Assembly: GCF_008084145.1 (NCBI RefSeq)
Contig: NZ_VSDO01000004.1
Coordinates: forward strand, 448,202-512,201
Reading direction: 5' to 3'
Source of the DNA: Paenibacillus faecis
GTDB lineage: Bacteria; Bacillota; Bacilli; Paenibacillales; Paenibacillaceae
Length of the DNA stretch: 64,000 nucleotides
Shown here in pieces: positions 8,261 through 17,301 of the stretch; the stretch's first letter is position 1; each line of letters opens with the position of its first letter. The notes under the pieces are model-generated. The model was not told where the DNA came from and did no database searches. It saw only the letters and a program-made list of their open reading frames with translations. The position numbers and the translations under genes were made by a program.

Positions 8261-8491
8261 CTCTCCACGAATATGAAACTTCATTCCTCTGGTTTCAATC
8301 TACTTTGGCTGCACTATTCCGGTTATTTCTGCGAGAAAGCTGCATCGGAAGCATAAGTTAAAGTTCACCTTTGTGAACGGATTTCTACCTTAGTAAGTTT
8401 AATTAAGAAATCTGGGGCGGGCAGCGATCCGGAGAACATTTCACACGGCTGCGGGCTGGAACCTTCTGCGGTAAGCTTCTTCCGCGCATAC

Positions 8492-8725
8492 TTACCAAGC
8501 CGATATAAACTGAATGACGCCCACTAACGTCAATAGCAGGAAGAGGCCCACGACAAAGGCGATTCCGAACTTGACCGCTTGAGGCAATTGCGCTTTCGGC
8601 CTTTGGGCCAACTGCTGTTCGGCCAAATTCAGGCGTCTTTTGAGTTCCTCGATCTCCCGATCCCGTTGATTGTCGTTCAAATTCCGTTCCATATCCATCC
8701 TCGCTCTCTCGTTTCCGTCATTCAT
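8492..8725 (-). CDS. Small coiled-coil/one-TM membrane protein, unknown function
   Basis: 77 aa as the longest reading. The N-terminal half is charged and coiled-coil-like (REIEELKRRLNLAEQQL), then one hydrophobic helix (FGIAFVVGLFLLLTLVGVI) reaches close to the C-terminus, so it is probably a membrane-anchored protein with its N-terminus inside. The first ATG lacks a good ribosome site; ATG codons 10 and 12 follow GAGCGAGG, so the protein may begin there. It is divergent from the LacI-type gene at 8869. No family recognised. Confidence 0.6.
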   Translation of the reverse strand: MNDGNERARMDMERNLNDNQRDREIEELKRRLNLAEQQLAQRPKAQLPQAVKFGIAFVVGLFLLLTLVGVIQFISAW

Positions 8726-8868
8726 TTTATTCTACTATATTTACCCAAAAAATGCAGGAAGTTAGGCATCCCGGAAGGGAAAATTGCCCTTGCGCAAGAT
8801 TGCAACCCTCGGGGAAACAGAGTATCATTCTTGAATAGACAAAAATCGTCTGAAAAACAAGGTGAGCT

Positions 8869-9882
8869 ATGGTACGAAATATTCGTGATATCGCAAAAGC
8901 CGCCGGGGTTTCGGTTTCAACCGTTTCCAAGGTGATGAATAATTATCCTCATGTCAGCACGGAAACCCGCGAACGGGTGCTTGAGGTCATACGCAAGGAA
9001 AAATTCGTTCCGAACTCCACGGCGCGGGGGCTTGTTATGGGGAGTTCGCGGACGTTGGGCTTGTTTTTGACGACCGGATTGTCCAATCCCTTTTTTGTGC
9101 AGTTGCTGGCCGGATTGGAGGAATCCCTGAAGGAATCGGGATACGACTTGATCTATCTGGCGCAGATTGATTGGCATCCGGAGTATAGCCCGCTCCGCCA
9201 CTGCCGCAGCCGGAATGTGGACGGCGCGCTGGTGTTCGGATTTCAGCGCCATGATCTGAATTTTGCGGAAATGCTGGAGTCGGAGATTCCGACGGTATTT
9301 ATCGATCTGGACATGCGCGGCCCCCGGGCGGGATACATCACCTCCGACAATGTCGGGAGCATCCAGGGGGCGGTCCGCTATCTGGCGGGGCTTGGCCACC
9401 ACCGGATCGCCTTTGTGGCCGGCCAGCTCGATTCGTTTATCGGTCGGCTGCGCATGGAGGGATATCGCCGGGGAATGGAAGAGGCCGGACTGTCTTACCG
9501 GCCGGAGGATATTTATGACGGCGATTTTACCAGAGAAAGCGGGTATATCGCCACGCGGGACTTTCTCCGCCGGGAGTCGCCGCCGACCGCGATCATCTGC
9601 AGCTCGGATATGAGCGCGGCCGGCGTGATGGACGCCGCGGCGGAGGCCGGGCTGTCCATCCCTGGCGACCTTTCGGTCATCGGCTTTGACGATATCGAAA
9701 TTTCGCGGTACACGCAGCCTCCCTTGACAACGGTGCGGCAGGATCTGTATACGATCGGCCGCGAGGCGATCGAGTATCTGGATCGGATGATCCGCATGCC
9801 CGATGCGCCGCCGCCGGAACGGATCGTGCCTACGGAACTGATCATTCGCGGCTCCTGCGGGCCATGTCCCGAATCCGGCTAG
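8869..9882 (+). CDS. LacI/GalR-family transcriptional regulator
   Basis: 337 aa DNA-binding repressor. The N-terminal HTH is classic (IRDIAKAAGVSVSTVSKVMNN, about residues 4-24) with hinge helix near 45-55; a periplasmic-binding-like sensor domain follows (GLFLTTGLSNPFF, DGALVFG, GLGHHRIAFVAG, PGDLSVIGFDDIEIS, QDLYTIGREA). Start ATG is supported by AAGGTGAG. The next gene, an LTA-synthase-like enzyme, begins 45 nt after its stop, so the two may be co-transcribed, but no sugar gene on this strand lies beside it and the regulon is unknown. Effector probably a sugar or sugar phosphate, by family. Confidence 0.93.
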   Translation: MVRNIRDIAKAAGVSVSTVSKVMNNYPHVSTETRERVLEVIRKEKFVPNSTARGLVMGSSRTLGLFLTTGLSNPFFVQLLAGLEESLKESGYDLIYLAQIDWHPEYSPLRHCRSRNVDGALVFGFQRHDLNFAEMLESEIPTVFIDLDMRGPRAGYITSDNVGSIQGAVRYLAGLGHHRIAFVAGQLDSFIGRLRMEGYRRGMEEAGLSYRPEDIYDGDFTRESGYIATRDFLRRESPPTAIICSSDMSAAGVMDAAAEAGLSIPGDLSVIGFDDIEISRYTQPPLTTVRQDLYTIGREAIEYLDRMIRMPDAPPPERIVPTELIIRGSCGPCPESG

Positions 9883-9926
9883 TAATTTCAGATTTCGGAT
9901 TAGATTTACTAAGTTATAGAGAAGAG

Positions 9927-11858
9927 ATGAATGGAATCATGAGAAGTCGCCTGTCATCGAATCCGGGCCAATTTATACTGATCTTTGTCATACTGCTGCT
10001 CAAAATCGTTCTGATGCGTTTTTTCTTCTATGAAGGTTTCCGTTGGAACGGCTTTCCCGCGGAGGCGCTGTCGGCGCTAATGCTGCTGGGGCTTTTTGAT
10101 CTGCTGTTCTTCCCGCTGCAAAAGAAGAGCCCCGTCTATTGGTGCTTTAACTTTGTTTACTCCTTCACGCTTTTTGCCGCGACCTTGTATTTCGCCCACT
10201 TCGGCACGGTTCCGACCTATGCGGTGCTCAGCGAGCTGCACCAGGTGCCGCAGGTGCGGGCCAGCGTTAACGCGCTGCTTCGCCCCGAGCATTTTCTGTT
10301 CTTTGCCGACTTTGCGCTGCTCTTGATCGCGGCGGTGTTCCGGCGCATCCGCAAATATGCCGGAAGCCGCACGCTCAGCTTCCGCAGCGGTCCCGCCGGT
10401 CCGGTTCGGAGCGGATGGCCGTGGGGGGCCGCGATGCTCGGCATCCTGATCGTGGGGATCGGCGGATCGGCGCTGTCCGTCCGCGCCGGGCAGAAGATCG
10501 ACAACGAGCTCGTCCGGGCCGAAACGGTGGGATTCGTGAACTTCCAGGCGGACGCCGCTCTCCGTAACCATGAAGAGGAGCGTATGATCGCCGAAGGCGA
10601 TATCCAGGAGACCATCGGCAAAATCCAAGGTCTCCAGGCCGGGTATCCTTACCGGACGGATGCCGGCAAGGCCGGTCAACCCGCATATTTCGGGGCGGCC
10701 CGGGGGATGAATTTGATCGTCATCCAAATGGAGTCTTTTCAAAATTTTGCAATCGGTCTGAAAGTGAACGGCCAGGAGGTCACTCCTGTGCTGAACGGGC
10801 TGATTAAGGAAGGTTTTTATTTCCCGAAAGTGTTCCAGCAAATCGGGGTCGGCAACACTTCGGACGCGGAGTTCATGTCCAATACTTCGATCTATCCCAC
10901 CGCGGCCGTCGCGATGTCCAAGGGATTCGGGAACCGGGAACTGCCGAGTCTGCCCCGGTTGCTGCAGCGTCACGGGTACGTCGCCAACACGTTCCATATT
11001 AATGATGTAACATTTTGGGACCGCAATCGGCTGTATCCGGCTTTGCATTTTGACAAGTATTACGACAAGCCGTTCTATGAGAATGACCATTTCAATGATT
11101 TCGGAGCTTCCGACGAGGAGATGTACCGGGTGGGAATGGACAAGCTGACCGAGCTCGAGCATGAGGGCAAGCCTTTCTACGCGCAGTTTGTGACGACATC
11201 AAGCCATTCACCGTTCATCGTTCCGGAAGATAAGGTAAAGATTCAACTGCCGGATTCCCTGAAGGGCACGAATCTGGGCAACTACTTAACGGCCCTGAAC
11301 TATACGGATTATGCGATCGGCGAACTGATCGGGCAACTGCAGGAAGCCGGGATGTGGGACCATACGATGCTGGCGATCTACGGCGATCATTTCGGGATAC
11401 AGCCGAGCGAAACGGGGGCCGCGGAAATCCGGGAGAAGCTAGGAATTCCTTACGAGGATCGGATTAGCCGGTTTAATATTCCGTTTATCGTCCACGTTCC
11501 CGGACAGCCGGCGGGCTTCGTTTCCGACGTCACCGGCGGGCAGGTGGATATGTTGCCGACGATAGCCAATCTTCTCGGCGTGTCTCTGAAGGACGAGAAG
11601 TTCACCGCACTCGGGCAGGATTTGCTCAATATCGACCAAAACGTGGTCGGAATGCGCTACTACCTGCCGACCGGTTCCTTTTTCAACAATGAGGTCATGT
11701 TCGTGCCGGGCCAAGGGTTTGAGGATGGGACCGCCGTATCGCTAAAAACGTTGGAGCCGGTAAGCGATATTACTCCTTATCGCCGCGATTTCGACTATGT
11801 GACCCAACTGATGAAACTGTCGGATGAATACGTCAAATTGCTGCCGAAACGGCATTAA
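9927..11858 (+). CDS. LTA-synthase-family sulfatase (polyglycerolphosphate transferase-like)
   Basis: Membrane enzyme related to LtaS/YfnI that transfers glycerol-phosphate from phosphatidylglycerol onto lipoteichoic acid chains outside the cell. 643 aa from the ATG at 9927; an upstream in-frame ATG at 9864 would overlap the LacI gene and lacks a ribosome site. About five TM helices in residues 10-190, then the extracellular sulfatase fold: metal ligand Glu in IQMESF, catalytic Thr near 311 in GNTSDAEF, and YGDHFG. The C-terminal domain is complete. A strong terminator follows. LtaS paralogues differ in role (primase, synthase), so the exact activity is open. Confidence 0.88.
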   Translation: MNGIMRSRLSSNPGQFILIFVILLLKIVLMRFFFYEGFRWNGFPAEALSALMLLGLFDLLFFPLQKKSPVYWCFNFVYSFTLFAATLYFAHFGTVPTYAVLSELHQVPQVRASVNALLRPEHFLFFADFALLLIAAVFRRIRKYAGSRTLSFRSGPAGPVRSGWPWGAAMLGILIVGIGGSALSVRAGQKIDNELVRAETVGFVNFQADAALRNHEEERMIAEGDIQETIGKIQGLQAGYPYRTDAGKAGQPAYFGAARGMNLIVIQMESFQNFAIGLKVNGQEVTPVLNGLIKEGFYFPKVFQQIGVGNTSDAEFMSNTSIYPTAAVAMSKGFGNRELPSLPRLLQRHGYVANTFHINDVTFWDRNRLYPALHFDKYYDKPFYENDHFNDFGASDEEMYRVGMDKLTELEHEGKPFYAQFVTTSSHSPFIVPEDKVKIQLPDSLKGTNLGNYLTALNYTDYAIGELIGQLQEAGMWDHTMLAIYGDHFGIQPSETGAAEIREKLGIPYEDRISRFNIPFIVHVPGQPAGFVSDVTGGQVDMLPTIANLLGVSLKDEKFTALGQDLLNIDQNVVGMRYYLPTGSFFNNEVMFVPGQGFEDGTAVSLKTLEPVSDITPYRRDFDYVTQLMKLSDEYVKLLPKRH

Positions 11859-11889
11859 ACCGCAAGTCACATTGAATCTGCACAAAAAA

Positions 11890-11932
11890 GAGCGCTCCCT
11901 CTTCCGTTAATGGAAGAGGAGCGCTCCTTTTT
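11890..11932. terminator. Bidirectional intrinsic terminator
   Basis: Stem GAGCGCTCCCTCTTCC against GGAAGAGGAGCGCTC (one bulged C), loop GTTAAT, T-rich on the right and A-rich on the left. It serves both the + strand sulfatase gene and the convergent minus-strand gene starting its stop codon at 11934. Confidence 0.92.
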
Positions 11933-11933
11933 A

Positions 11934-12347
11934 TTATCCCAATATCCGATAAGACTGCTCCGCGCTGGTCCGAATGAGATCCGGGACCTCCTTCATTTGC
12001 GCCAGGTAGGCGGTTCTGCTCAGCTGTCCCCGAACAAACCGCTCGGTCAGCTGCCTCTGCAATTGCTCGGTCTGAAGCCGAATGACGGCTTCGGGATCGG
12101 CTTCGCGGTTGGCTGCCAGCTCCGTCAGCGACCGACCCTCCAGTAGGGCGTCATAAAGCGCATGCTCCGTCGGCAGGCCAAGTGTCGCCAGCAGCGCATC
12201 TTCCTCCGTTGGGCCGGCCTTGCCGCAATCGGTCAGTTTGGCGTGCGCGGCATGGCCTTGATATTTGGAAAGATGGCTGGAGGTGCCGGGAACGACGGTG
12301 ATGACGCAGGCGATGGTGCCCACAATGACAAAGTGTTTTATATTCAT
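11934..12347 (-). CDS. Secreted or membrane-anchored hypothetical protein
   Basis: 137 aa. An N-terminal hydrophobic segment (HFVIVGTIACVITVVPG, residues 5-21) is a signal peptide or anchor. The remainder is helical and hydrophilic, with a segment TEEDALLATLGLPTEHALYDALLEG resembling repeats in secreted Bacillales proteins that bind nothing known. One Cys. Convergent with the sulfatase gene and divergent from the large repeat protein at 12565. No function can be given. Confidence 0.65.
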   Translation of the reverse strand: MNIKHFVIVGTIACVITVVPGTSSHLSKYQGHAAHAKLTDCGKAGPTEEDALLATLGLPTEHALYDALLEGRSLTELAANREADPEAVIRLQTEQLQRQLTERFVRGQLSRTAYLAQMKEVPDLIRTSAEQSYRILG

Positions 12348-12564
12348 GAGTTAAATCCCTTTCCCGCTTAAAAGTTTATGTAGCTAAGTTTTATCCAAGT
12401 TTACTACGTTTGAACGGCGATTCCGTTTCACTATTACCCGAATTCGGTTGATAGCTAACAGGGGGATTTTTTGCAATGTAAAAAAGTTAGAAACTTTTCC
12501 CGGGGTTGATGCGTCATATAGTTCAGTAACATGAAAGTTGTTCTATTGACGGGAGGATGAAACA

Positions 12565-15500
12565 GTGAAAAAAATTTGGGCAACGCTCTTGGCGGCCGCA
12601 TTGCTCGCTCCGACGCTGCCGTTGAATACGGCAGAGGCGGCGAAGGCCATTTCTATTACAATCAACGGTTCCCGCTTGGCCACCGACCAGGCGCCGGTAG
12701 CGGTAGGCAGCCGCGTTTTGCTGCCGCTTCGGGCGATATTTGAAGCGCTGGACGCTTCGGTCGACTGGAACTCGCGGACTCAGACCGTGACGGCCAGCAA
12801 GAACGGCACCACCGTAGTGTTAAAAATGAAATCCAGAACGGCGACAATCAATGATCAGACGGTATTGCTCGACGTTCCGGCCCAGGCCATTAAAGGCAGA
12901 ACGATGGTTCCGGTCCGCTTTGTGAGCGAGGCGCTCGGCGAGCAGGTCGACTGGAATTCCGGCTCCAGAGTCGTCTCCATCGTGACAAGAGGGGGAGTTG
13001 TAACGCCGAATCCGACCTCGCTTAGCCCGGTATCCTACGTAACCTTACGAGATGTAGGCAACGCGGGAGACGGCCGCGATCTGGAAGTCAGCTTCTCGCG
13101 TTCTTCCACCGAATCTCTGGTGGATCATTACCGCGTTTTGATCGTGAAGGCGTCCAACGCGTCGAGATTTACGCTGAACGAGGCCCTGAACGTTTCGTCC
13201 AGCAATTATATGACGCTGCGGCCGAACGGTACCGACCCTGCCGTGACGCTTTCCTCCGGGGCGCGTGATGTGGACGGGGCGCCGATTCAAAATAATCAGT
13301 CCTACGTGGGCTTCGTCCTGGCGGTAGGCAAAGGGAACGCCGGCAGCGCGCTTTCGGGCGAATCCGGCAGAATCACGTTGGGCACCGGCGAATCCGTCGA
13401 TGCGGTTACCAATGTAAGCGCGACGGATATTAGCGATTACGGGGACGGCCGCGATTTAAGCGTAAGCTTCACCCGGCCGCAAAATGACGGCAATATTTCG
13501 AATTATCGGATTTATATCGTAAAAACCAAGGACGCGGGCAATTTCAGCCTGTCGACGGCAAACGGCCTGTCCAGCCAGTCTTATACGACGGTATATAAGC
13601 CTTCGAACAGCAACAGAACGCTGAGCGGCACGCTGTCTTCCTCGACGCGGGACAGCTCCGGCGACTTGATCCGCAACGGGGTCTCCTATACCGCGTTCGT
13701 CATGTCGGTCAGCAACACGTCCTCGGTTTCGAGCAAGCTGTCCTCCGGTTCGTCGTCGTTCGTATTGGGAACGGGGACCGTGGCGGCTCCCGTTATTACG
13801 AAAGTTGAGGATGTGAACGATCACGGGGATGGCCGCGATTTGCGGGTAAGCTTCACTAAAGTTTCGGATGAGTCGAGAATCTCGGGATACCGGATCTTCG
13901 TTGTCAAGAGCAACAGCTCCTGGAACTTTGACCTTGCACGTGCCAATGCGGTTTCCAGCTCGAACTACACCTCGGTAAGCAAGACGGGCTACAACCAGAA
14001 CCCTAGCTTGTCGTCTTCCGCGCGGGATGTCGACGGGGATTTGATCCGCAACGGCGTGGATTACCGCGTCTTTGTGATGGCGGTCGGCAGCGGCACCAAC
14101 GCAGGCAGCAACGCCTTGTCGTCGTCATCGAACACCGTGACGTTGCTGAACAACTACAGCGTGGGCACGGTGTCCAATCTGTCCGTTAGCGACGTCAATG
14201 ACAACAACGACGGACGGGACCTGTTGGTTTCCTATACCCGTGCCTCCGACGAGTCGAATATCAGCCAATACCGCATCATGGTCGTGAAGTCGTCCAAGGC
14301 CGGAAGCTTTACGCTTGACAAGGCCAATGCGGTTTCCAGCAGCAATTATACGGTGGCTTACACGGGCTCGAACTTCAATTCGGTCCTGGCCTCCGGAGCG
14401 AGAGACGTCGACGGCGACCGCATTCAGAACGGGGTGAGCTACCGCGTGTACGTGCTGTCGGTAGGCCGAGGCAATTACTCCGGCACCAACTCGCTGTCCC
14501 GCGAATCTTCGGCGATCACGCTTGGAAGCAACTACAGTGTCGGTGCCGTATCCAGTATCGGCTTGAACGATGCCAGCGATTATAACGACGCACGGGATCT
14601 TCGCATCAATTTCTTCCGTCCGAACGATGAGTCGAATATCAGTCATTACCGGGTATTTGTGGTCAAGGCGGCGAACGCTTGGCGTTTCGACCTGGCTTAC
14701 GCCAACAATGTGCCGAGCAGCCGTTATACGCAGGTGAACAAAGCGGGCAGAATTCTGGATGTGAATCTGCCGGCCTGGACCACCGATGTGGACGGTGACG
14801 CCATCCGCAACGGCGTTCCTTACCGTGTCTACGTTCTCTCGGTGAGCGACGGCAGAGGCAACAACAACGCGCTGTCCACCGTCTACGGGGAGCTCACGTT
14901 GTCCGACAGCTCGAACGCTCAAGCGGTGAGCGGCCTGTCCGCCGTGGCCGAAACGGCGAACAGCACCGGAACGGCCAGCGACATCAAGGTCAGCTTCAAC
15001 AAGGCGGATAATGAAAAAAATATCGCCGAATACCGGATTTTGGTCGTTCCATCGGCCCAAGCCGGCAGCTTCGACCTACGGGCGGCCAACAATGTGACGG
15101 TACCGGGCAATTATACTTCGCTAACCCCGAACGGCCGAAACGTAACGGGCTATCCGGTACAGGGAGCGAATGATGTTTACGGTACACCGATCAACGCGTC
15201 CACCACTTACCAGGTGTTCGTCCTGTCGGTTGCCAAAACCCGGGAGGCCAACGCTTTGTCGTCCGCTTCCAACCAGATTAAATTGAACGCGCCGGCGCCT
15301 GTTCCGGTTCCGCAGGTAGCCAATGCCCTGTCCGTGGTGAGAGCGGCGAGCGACGTTGCCGTCAGCTTCACCGAGCCGGGGAATACGGCGAACATCGCTT
15401 ATTATGTGGTCTTTGCCGTTCCGTCCGGCGCATCGCTCAATGCGAGCACGGCGATGACATCGAGCGGAGCTCGGGTGGAGAAGGGTAACTCGCAGGCTGT

Positions 15501-15675
15501 TTTAAACCAGGATATCTATGGCGCCGCCCTGGATACGACGAGAAACGCTTATGATATTTATGTGCTTTCCGTTCCTGCCGATGGGGCGAAGGGAACCCCG
15601 GTCTTGTCCGGAAATCTGGGTGCAACACGAGTTACTCCGGTGGCTCCTATAGCCCCTGTAACCCCGGCACCTTGA
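12565..15675 (+). CDS. Secreted protein: copper-amine-oxidase N-domain plus seven beta-type repeats
   Basis: 1036 aa extracellular protein. Signal peptide (1-25), then a Cu_amine_oxidN1 domain, about 28-145, with paired VGSRVLLPLRAIFEALDA and GRTMVPVRFVSEALGE motifs; in Paenibacillaceae this is a cell-surface module, not an oxidase. Then seven repeats of about 126 aa starting near 153, 280, 406, 533, 659, 786 and 917, each with a D-x-x-DGRDL-x-VSF opening, a YRI-x-VVK strand and an NGVxYxxFV motif; the acidic DGRD loops could bind calcium. Repeats 6 and 7 are degenerate and 7 is shortened. Start is GTG at 12565 with GGGAGG 8 nt upstream. Likely adhesive or structural; no catalytic domain seen. 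Confidence 0.85.
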   Translation: MKKIWATLLAAALLAPTLPLNTAEAAKAISITINGSRLATDQAPVAVGSRVLLPLRAIFEALDASVDWNSRTQTVTASKNGTTVVLKMKSRTATINDQTVLLDVPAQAIKGRTMVPVRFVSEALGEQVDWNSGSRVVSIVTRGGVVTPNPTSLSPVSYVTLRDVGNAGDGRDLEVSFSRSSTESLVDHYRVLIVKASNASRFTLNEALNVSSSNYMTLRPNGTDPAVTLSSGARDVDGAPIQNNQSYVGFVLAVGKGNAGSALSGESGRITLGTGESVDAVTNVSATDISDYGDGRDLSVSFTRPQNDGNISNYRIYIVKTKDAGNFSLSTANGLSSQSYTTVYKPSNSNRTLSGTLSSSTRDSSGDLIRNGVSYTAFVMSVSNTSSVSSKLSSGSSSFVLGTGTVAAPVITKVEDVNDHGDGRDLRVSFTKVSDESRISGYRIFVVKSNSSWNFDLARANAVSSSNYTSVSKTGYNQNPSLSSSARDVDGDLIRNGVDYRVFVMAVGSGTNAGSNALSSSSNTVTLLNNYSVGTVSNLSVSDVNDNNDGRDLLVSYTRASDESNISQYRIMVVKSSKAGSFTLDKANAVSSSNYTVAYTGSNFNSVLASGARDVDGDRIQNGVSYRVYVLSVGRGNYSGTNSLSRESSAITLGSNYSVGAVSSIGLNDASDYNDARDLRINFFRPNDESNISHYRVFVVKAANAWRFDLAYANNVPSSRYTQVNKAGRILDVNLPAWTTDVDGDAIRNGVPYRVYVLSVSDGRGNNNALSTVYGELTLSDSSNAQAVSGLSAVAETANSTGTASDIKVSFNKADNEKNIAEYRILVVPSAQAGSFDLRAANNVTVPGNYTSLTPNGRNVTGYPVQGANDVYGTPINASTTYQVFVLSVAKTREANALSSASNQIKLNAPAPVPVPQVANALSVVRAASDVAVSFTEPGNTANIAYYVVFAVPSGASLNASTAMTSSGARVEKGNSQAVLNQDIYGAALDTTRNAYDIYVLSVPADGAKGTPVLSGNLGATRVTPVAPIAPVTPAP

Positions 15676-15695
15676 ATCGAATAGCGTGGTAAATT

Positions 15696-15724
15696 AGCGG
15701 TCCCGGTTGCGGGGCCGCTTTTTT
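15696..15724 (+). terminator. Intrinsic terminator after the repeat protein
   Basis: Stem AGCGGTCCC / GGGGCCGCT (one G-U pair) followed by six T, 20 nt after the stop codon. Confidence 0.9.
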
Positions 15725-15892
15725 GTTAGTGGCTTTAGCCAGGTGGGCTTGCGAAGCAATAAACCACCTGATGGGTTTGTTATCATAGGAGTGTTCAAGC
15801 TGCTATGTATAGCGAAAGGGAAAGGTGGCTTAATGGATAATCGAAGTGAAATGTCACCTACAAAGAGGCGCCTAGCGTGCTTCCAAGCTTTC

Positions 15893-16100
15893 AACTCCAA
15901 AAAGATGCAAATCTGCAGGTATTTAAGGCGATCCCCGAGGGGATTGCGAAAAAAGATGCAAATCTGCAGGTATTTCCAGCGATTTTAGAGAAACGAGCCG
16001 ATCTCGTCAAAAATTCCTGCAGATTTGCAGGAATATTGAAATGTTGGGCCCCGAACAAGAAAAAACATGCACATATGCAGGAATTTATATTATCAAGGTT
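15893..16100 (+). repeat. Dispersed ~210-bp element B, copy 1
   Basis: Four units in order forward, forward, inverted, forward: ATGCAAATCTGCAGG at 15905 and 15956, CCTGCAGATTTGCAGG at 16016, ATGCACATATGCAGG at 16067. Forward units follow an A-tract. Start-to-start spacing is about 51, 60 and 51 bp. An inverted repeat ACGAG-CCGAT-CTCGT lies between units 2 and 3. Copies 2 and 3 are at 20719-20930 (inverted) and 44070-44275. The gene-free stretch 15725-16262 holds only this element; short ORFs run through it in several frames but repeat the same peptide because of the DNA repeats. Confidence 0.9.
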
Positions 16101-16262
16101 GTCTGAAGGGGGACTATTAATAAAACGCACCCCTTCCACCCGTTGAACGGATGGTTATGATTCAGTCCGAAATGTCTAGACGCCCGATTTTTACATTCAT
16201 TTGACAATCCCTGGGATCGTTTTGTACGCTTATACAAACTAATTTAAATTCGAGGTAAATCC

Positions 16263-17279
16263 ATGTTGAAATGGAGCGATTATGTCCTGACGGACGGAAC
16301 GCTGGATGAGGGCAAAATCTGGCGGAAAGAGCCGCTTTATCAAGGGATGAACGGAAGATTTGTGGAGCGGTTTTATCCGGAGGAGACGGGACCGGGATAT
16401 ATTTTCAAGCCTTTGACGAACGGGGAGCATCCGGAGCGGGAAGCCTTCGTTTACCGCTATGTGCTGCATGCGTTCCCGCCGATTTTTCCCCGGTTGCTGG
16501 CCTCCTCGGAGGAGGGGGCGGGGGAAGCCGGATGGTCGATTTTTGAGGACCTCGGCCCGCTGCGGCATGAGTTCCGGCTGGCGCACGCGATGGAAGTCAT
16601 AAAGCGGATGGCCTGGTGGCACGCTTTTCCCGAGACGCAGTGGCGGGAGCTCGGCAGCCAGGGGCCGAAACCCCCGATCGAACGGATTGCGGCGGACTTA
16701 GGTGCGAGAAGGCAAGAGCTAAGCCTCCTCTTGGAGGAGGCCGGTTTAAGTCTGAAGCCCGCCGCCCTGGACGAAATCATCGGCGGCTTGACGGAAGGCG
16801 CCGCTCCTTTGCAGCTTCGGGTCTTATCGCACGGGGACTTGCATTTGGGCAACTACGCCAAGGGGGCGGACGGGCGGCTGTATATTTTGGACTGGGAGCA
16901 TGCTCACTTAAATACGCCGTATTGGGACTTGTACCATCTCATCGACATGTCGCACCCGATGTTCCCGAAACGGATTCGAAAATCCGAGCGCGAGAAGCTT
17001 CTCGGTTACTACGTCAAGCAGTCCGTTTACCACGGACGAAAATGGGACCTGGAAGAGTTCATCCGGGGTTACTGCCGGTATGCCGCGTTGTTCTCCCTAT
17101 GGATGCTGTTGTTGGTCAACGGGGATCTGGAGCGGGGCGATAGCGTGTGGCCGAGGGACCGCCTGCTCGCGCAGCGGGAAGAGACTTTGGTGAATTTATC
17201 CGGATGCCTGGATCGGCTTTCTCTTGTCGGGATGAAGGGTCAGTCCGTCCGGATGCGGGTTGTCGGCGAGGATATTTAA
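16263..17279 (+). CDS. APH-family phosphotransferase (CotS-like kinase)
   Basis: 338 aa protein-kinase-fold phosphotransferase. Catalytic loop HGDLHLGN (His near 190) and the metal-binding DWEHA motif are intact, followed by a YWDLYHLID stretch typical of the aminoglycoside phosphotransferase/choline kinase group. Start ATG preceded by GAGGT. The next gene is a GT4-type glycosyltransferase 22 nt on, the same pairing seen in Bacillales spore-coat loci (CotS and relatives), so a role in cell-surface or spore-coat glycan is plausible. Antibiotic resistance is not implied. Substrate unknown. Confidence 0.8.
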   Translation: MLKWSDYVLTDGTLDEGKIWRKEPLYQGMNGRFVERFYPEETGPGYIFKPLTNGEHPEREAFVYRYVLHAFPPIFPRLLASSEEGAGEAGWSIFEDLGPLRHEFRLAHAMEVIKRMAWWHAFPETQWRELGSQGPKPPIERIAADLGARRQELSLLLEEAGLSLKPAALDEIIGGLTEGAAPLQLRVLSHGDLHLGNYAKGADGRLYILDWEHAHLNTPYWDLYHLIDMSHPMFPKRIRKSEREKLLGYYVKQSVYHGRKWDLEEFIRGYCRYAALFSLWMLLLVNGDLERGDSVWPRDRLLAQREETLVNLSGCLDRLSLVGMKGQSVRMRVVGEDI

Positions 17280-17301
17280 ACGAGAAAGGGAAGATCGTTA
17301 T

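Noticed and set aside
7641..8309. Insertion sequence remnant
   Set aside because: No transposase fragment, no terminal inverted repeats enclosing the block and no visible target duplication.
15707..15988. Open frame of 93 codons running into element B, with a possible start at 15833 after GGGAAAGGTGGC
   Set aside because: The C-terminal half is only the translated DNA repeat (the peptide MQICRY occurs twice), and equivalent frames at the other element copies differ, so coding is unlikely.
15893..16100. Element B as a CRISPR array
   Set aside because: Only four units, one inverted, with spacers that are themselves conserved among copies; no cas genes.
16263..17279. Aminoglycoside resistance gene
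   Set aside because: Only the general kinase fold is shared; the glycosyltransferase neighbour points to a glycan-related kinase.
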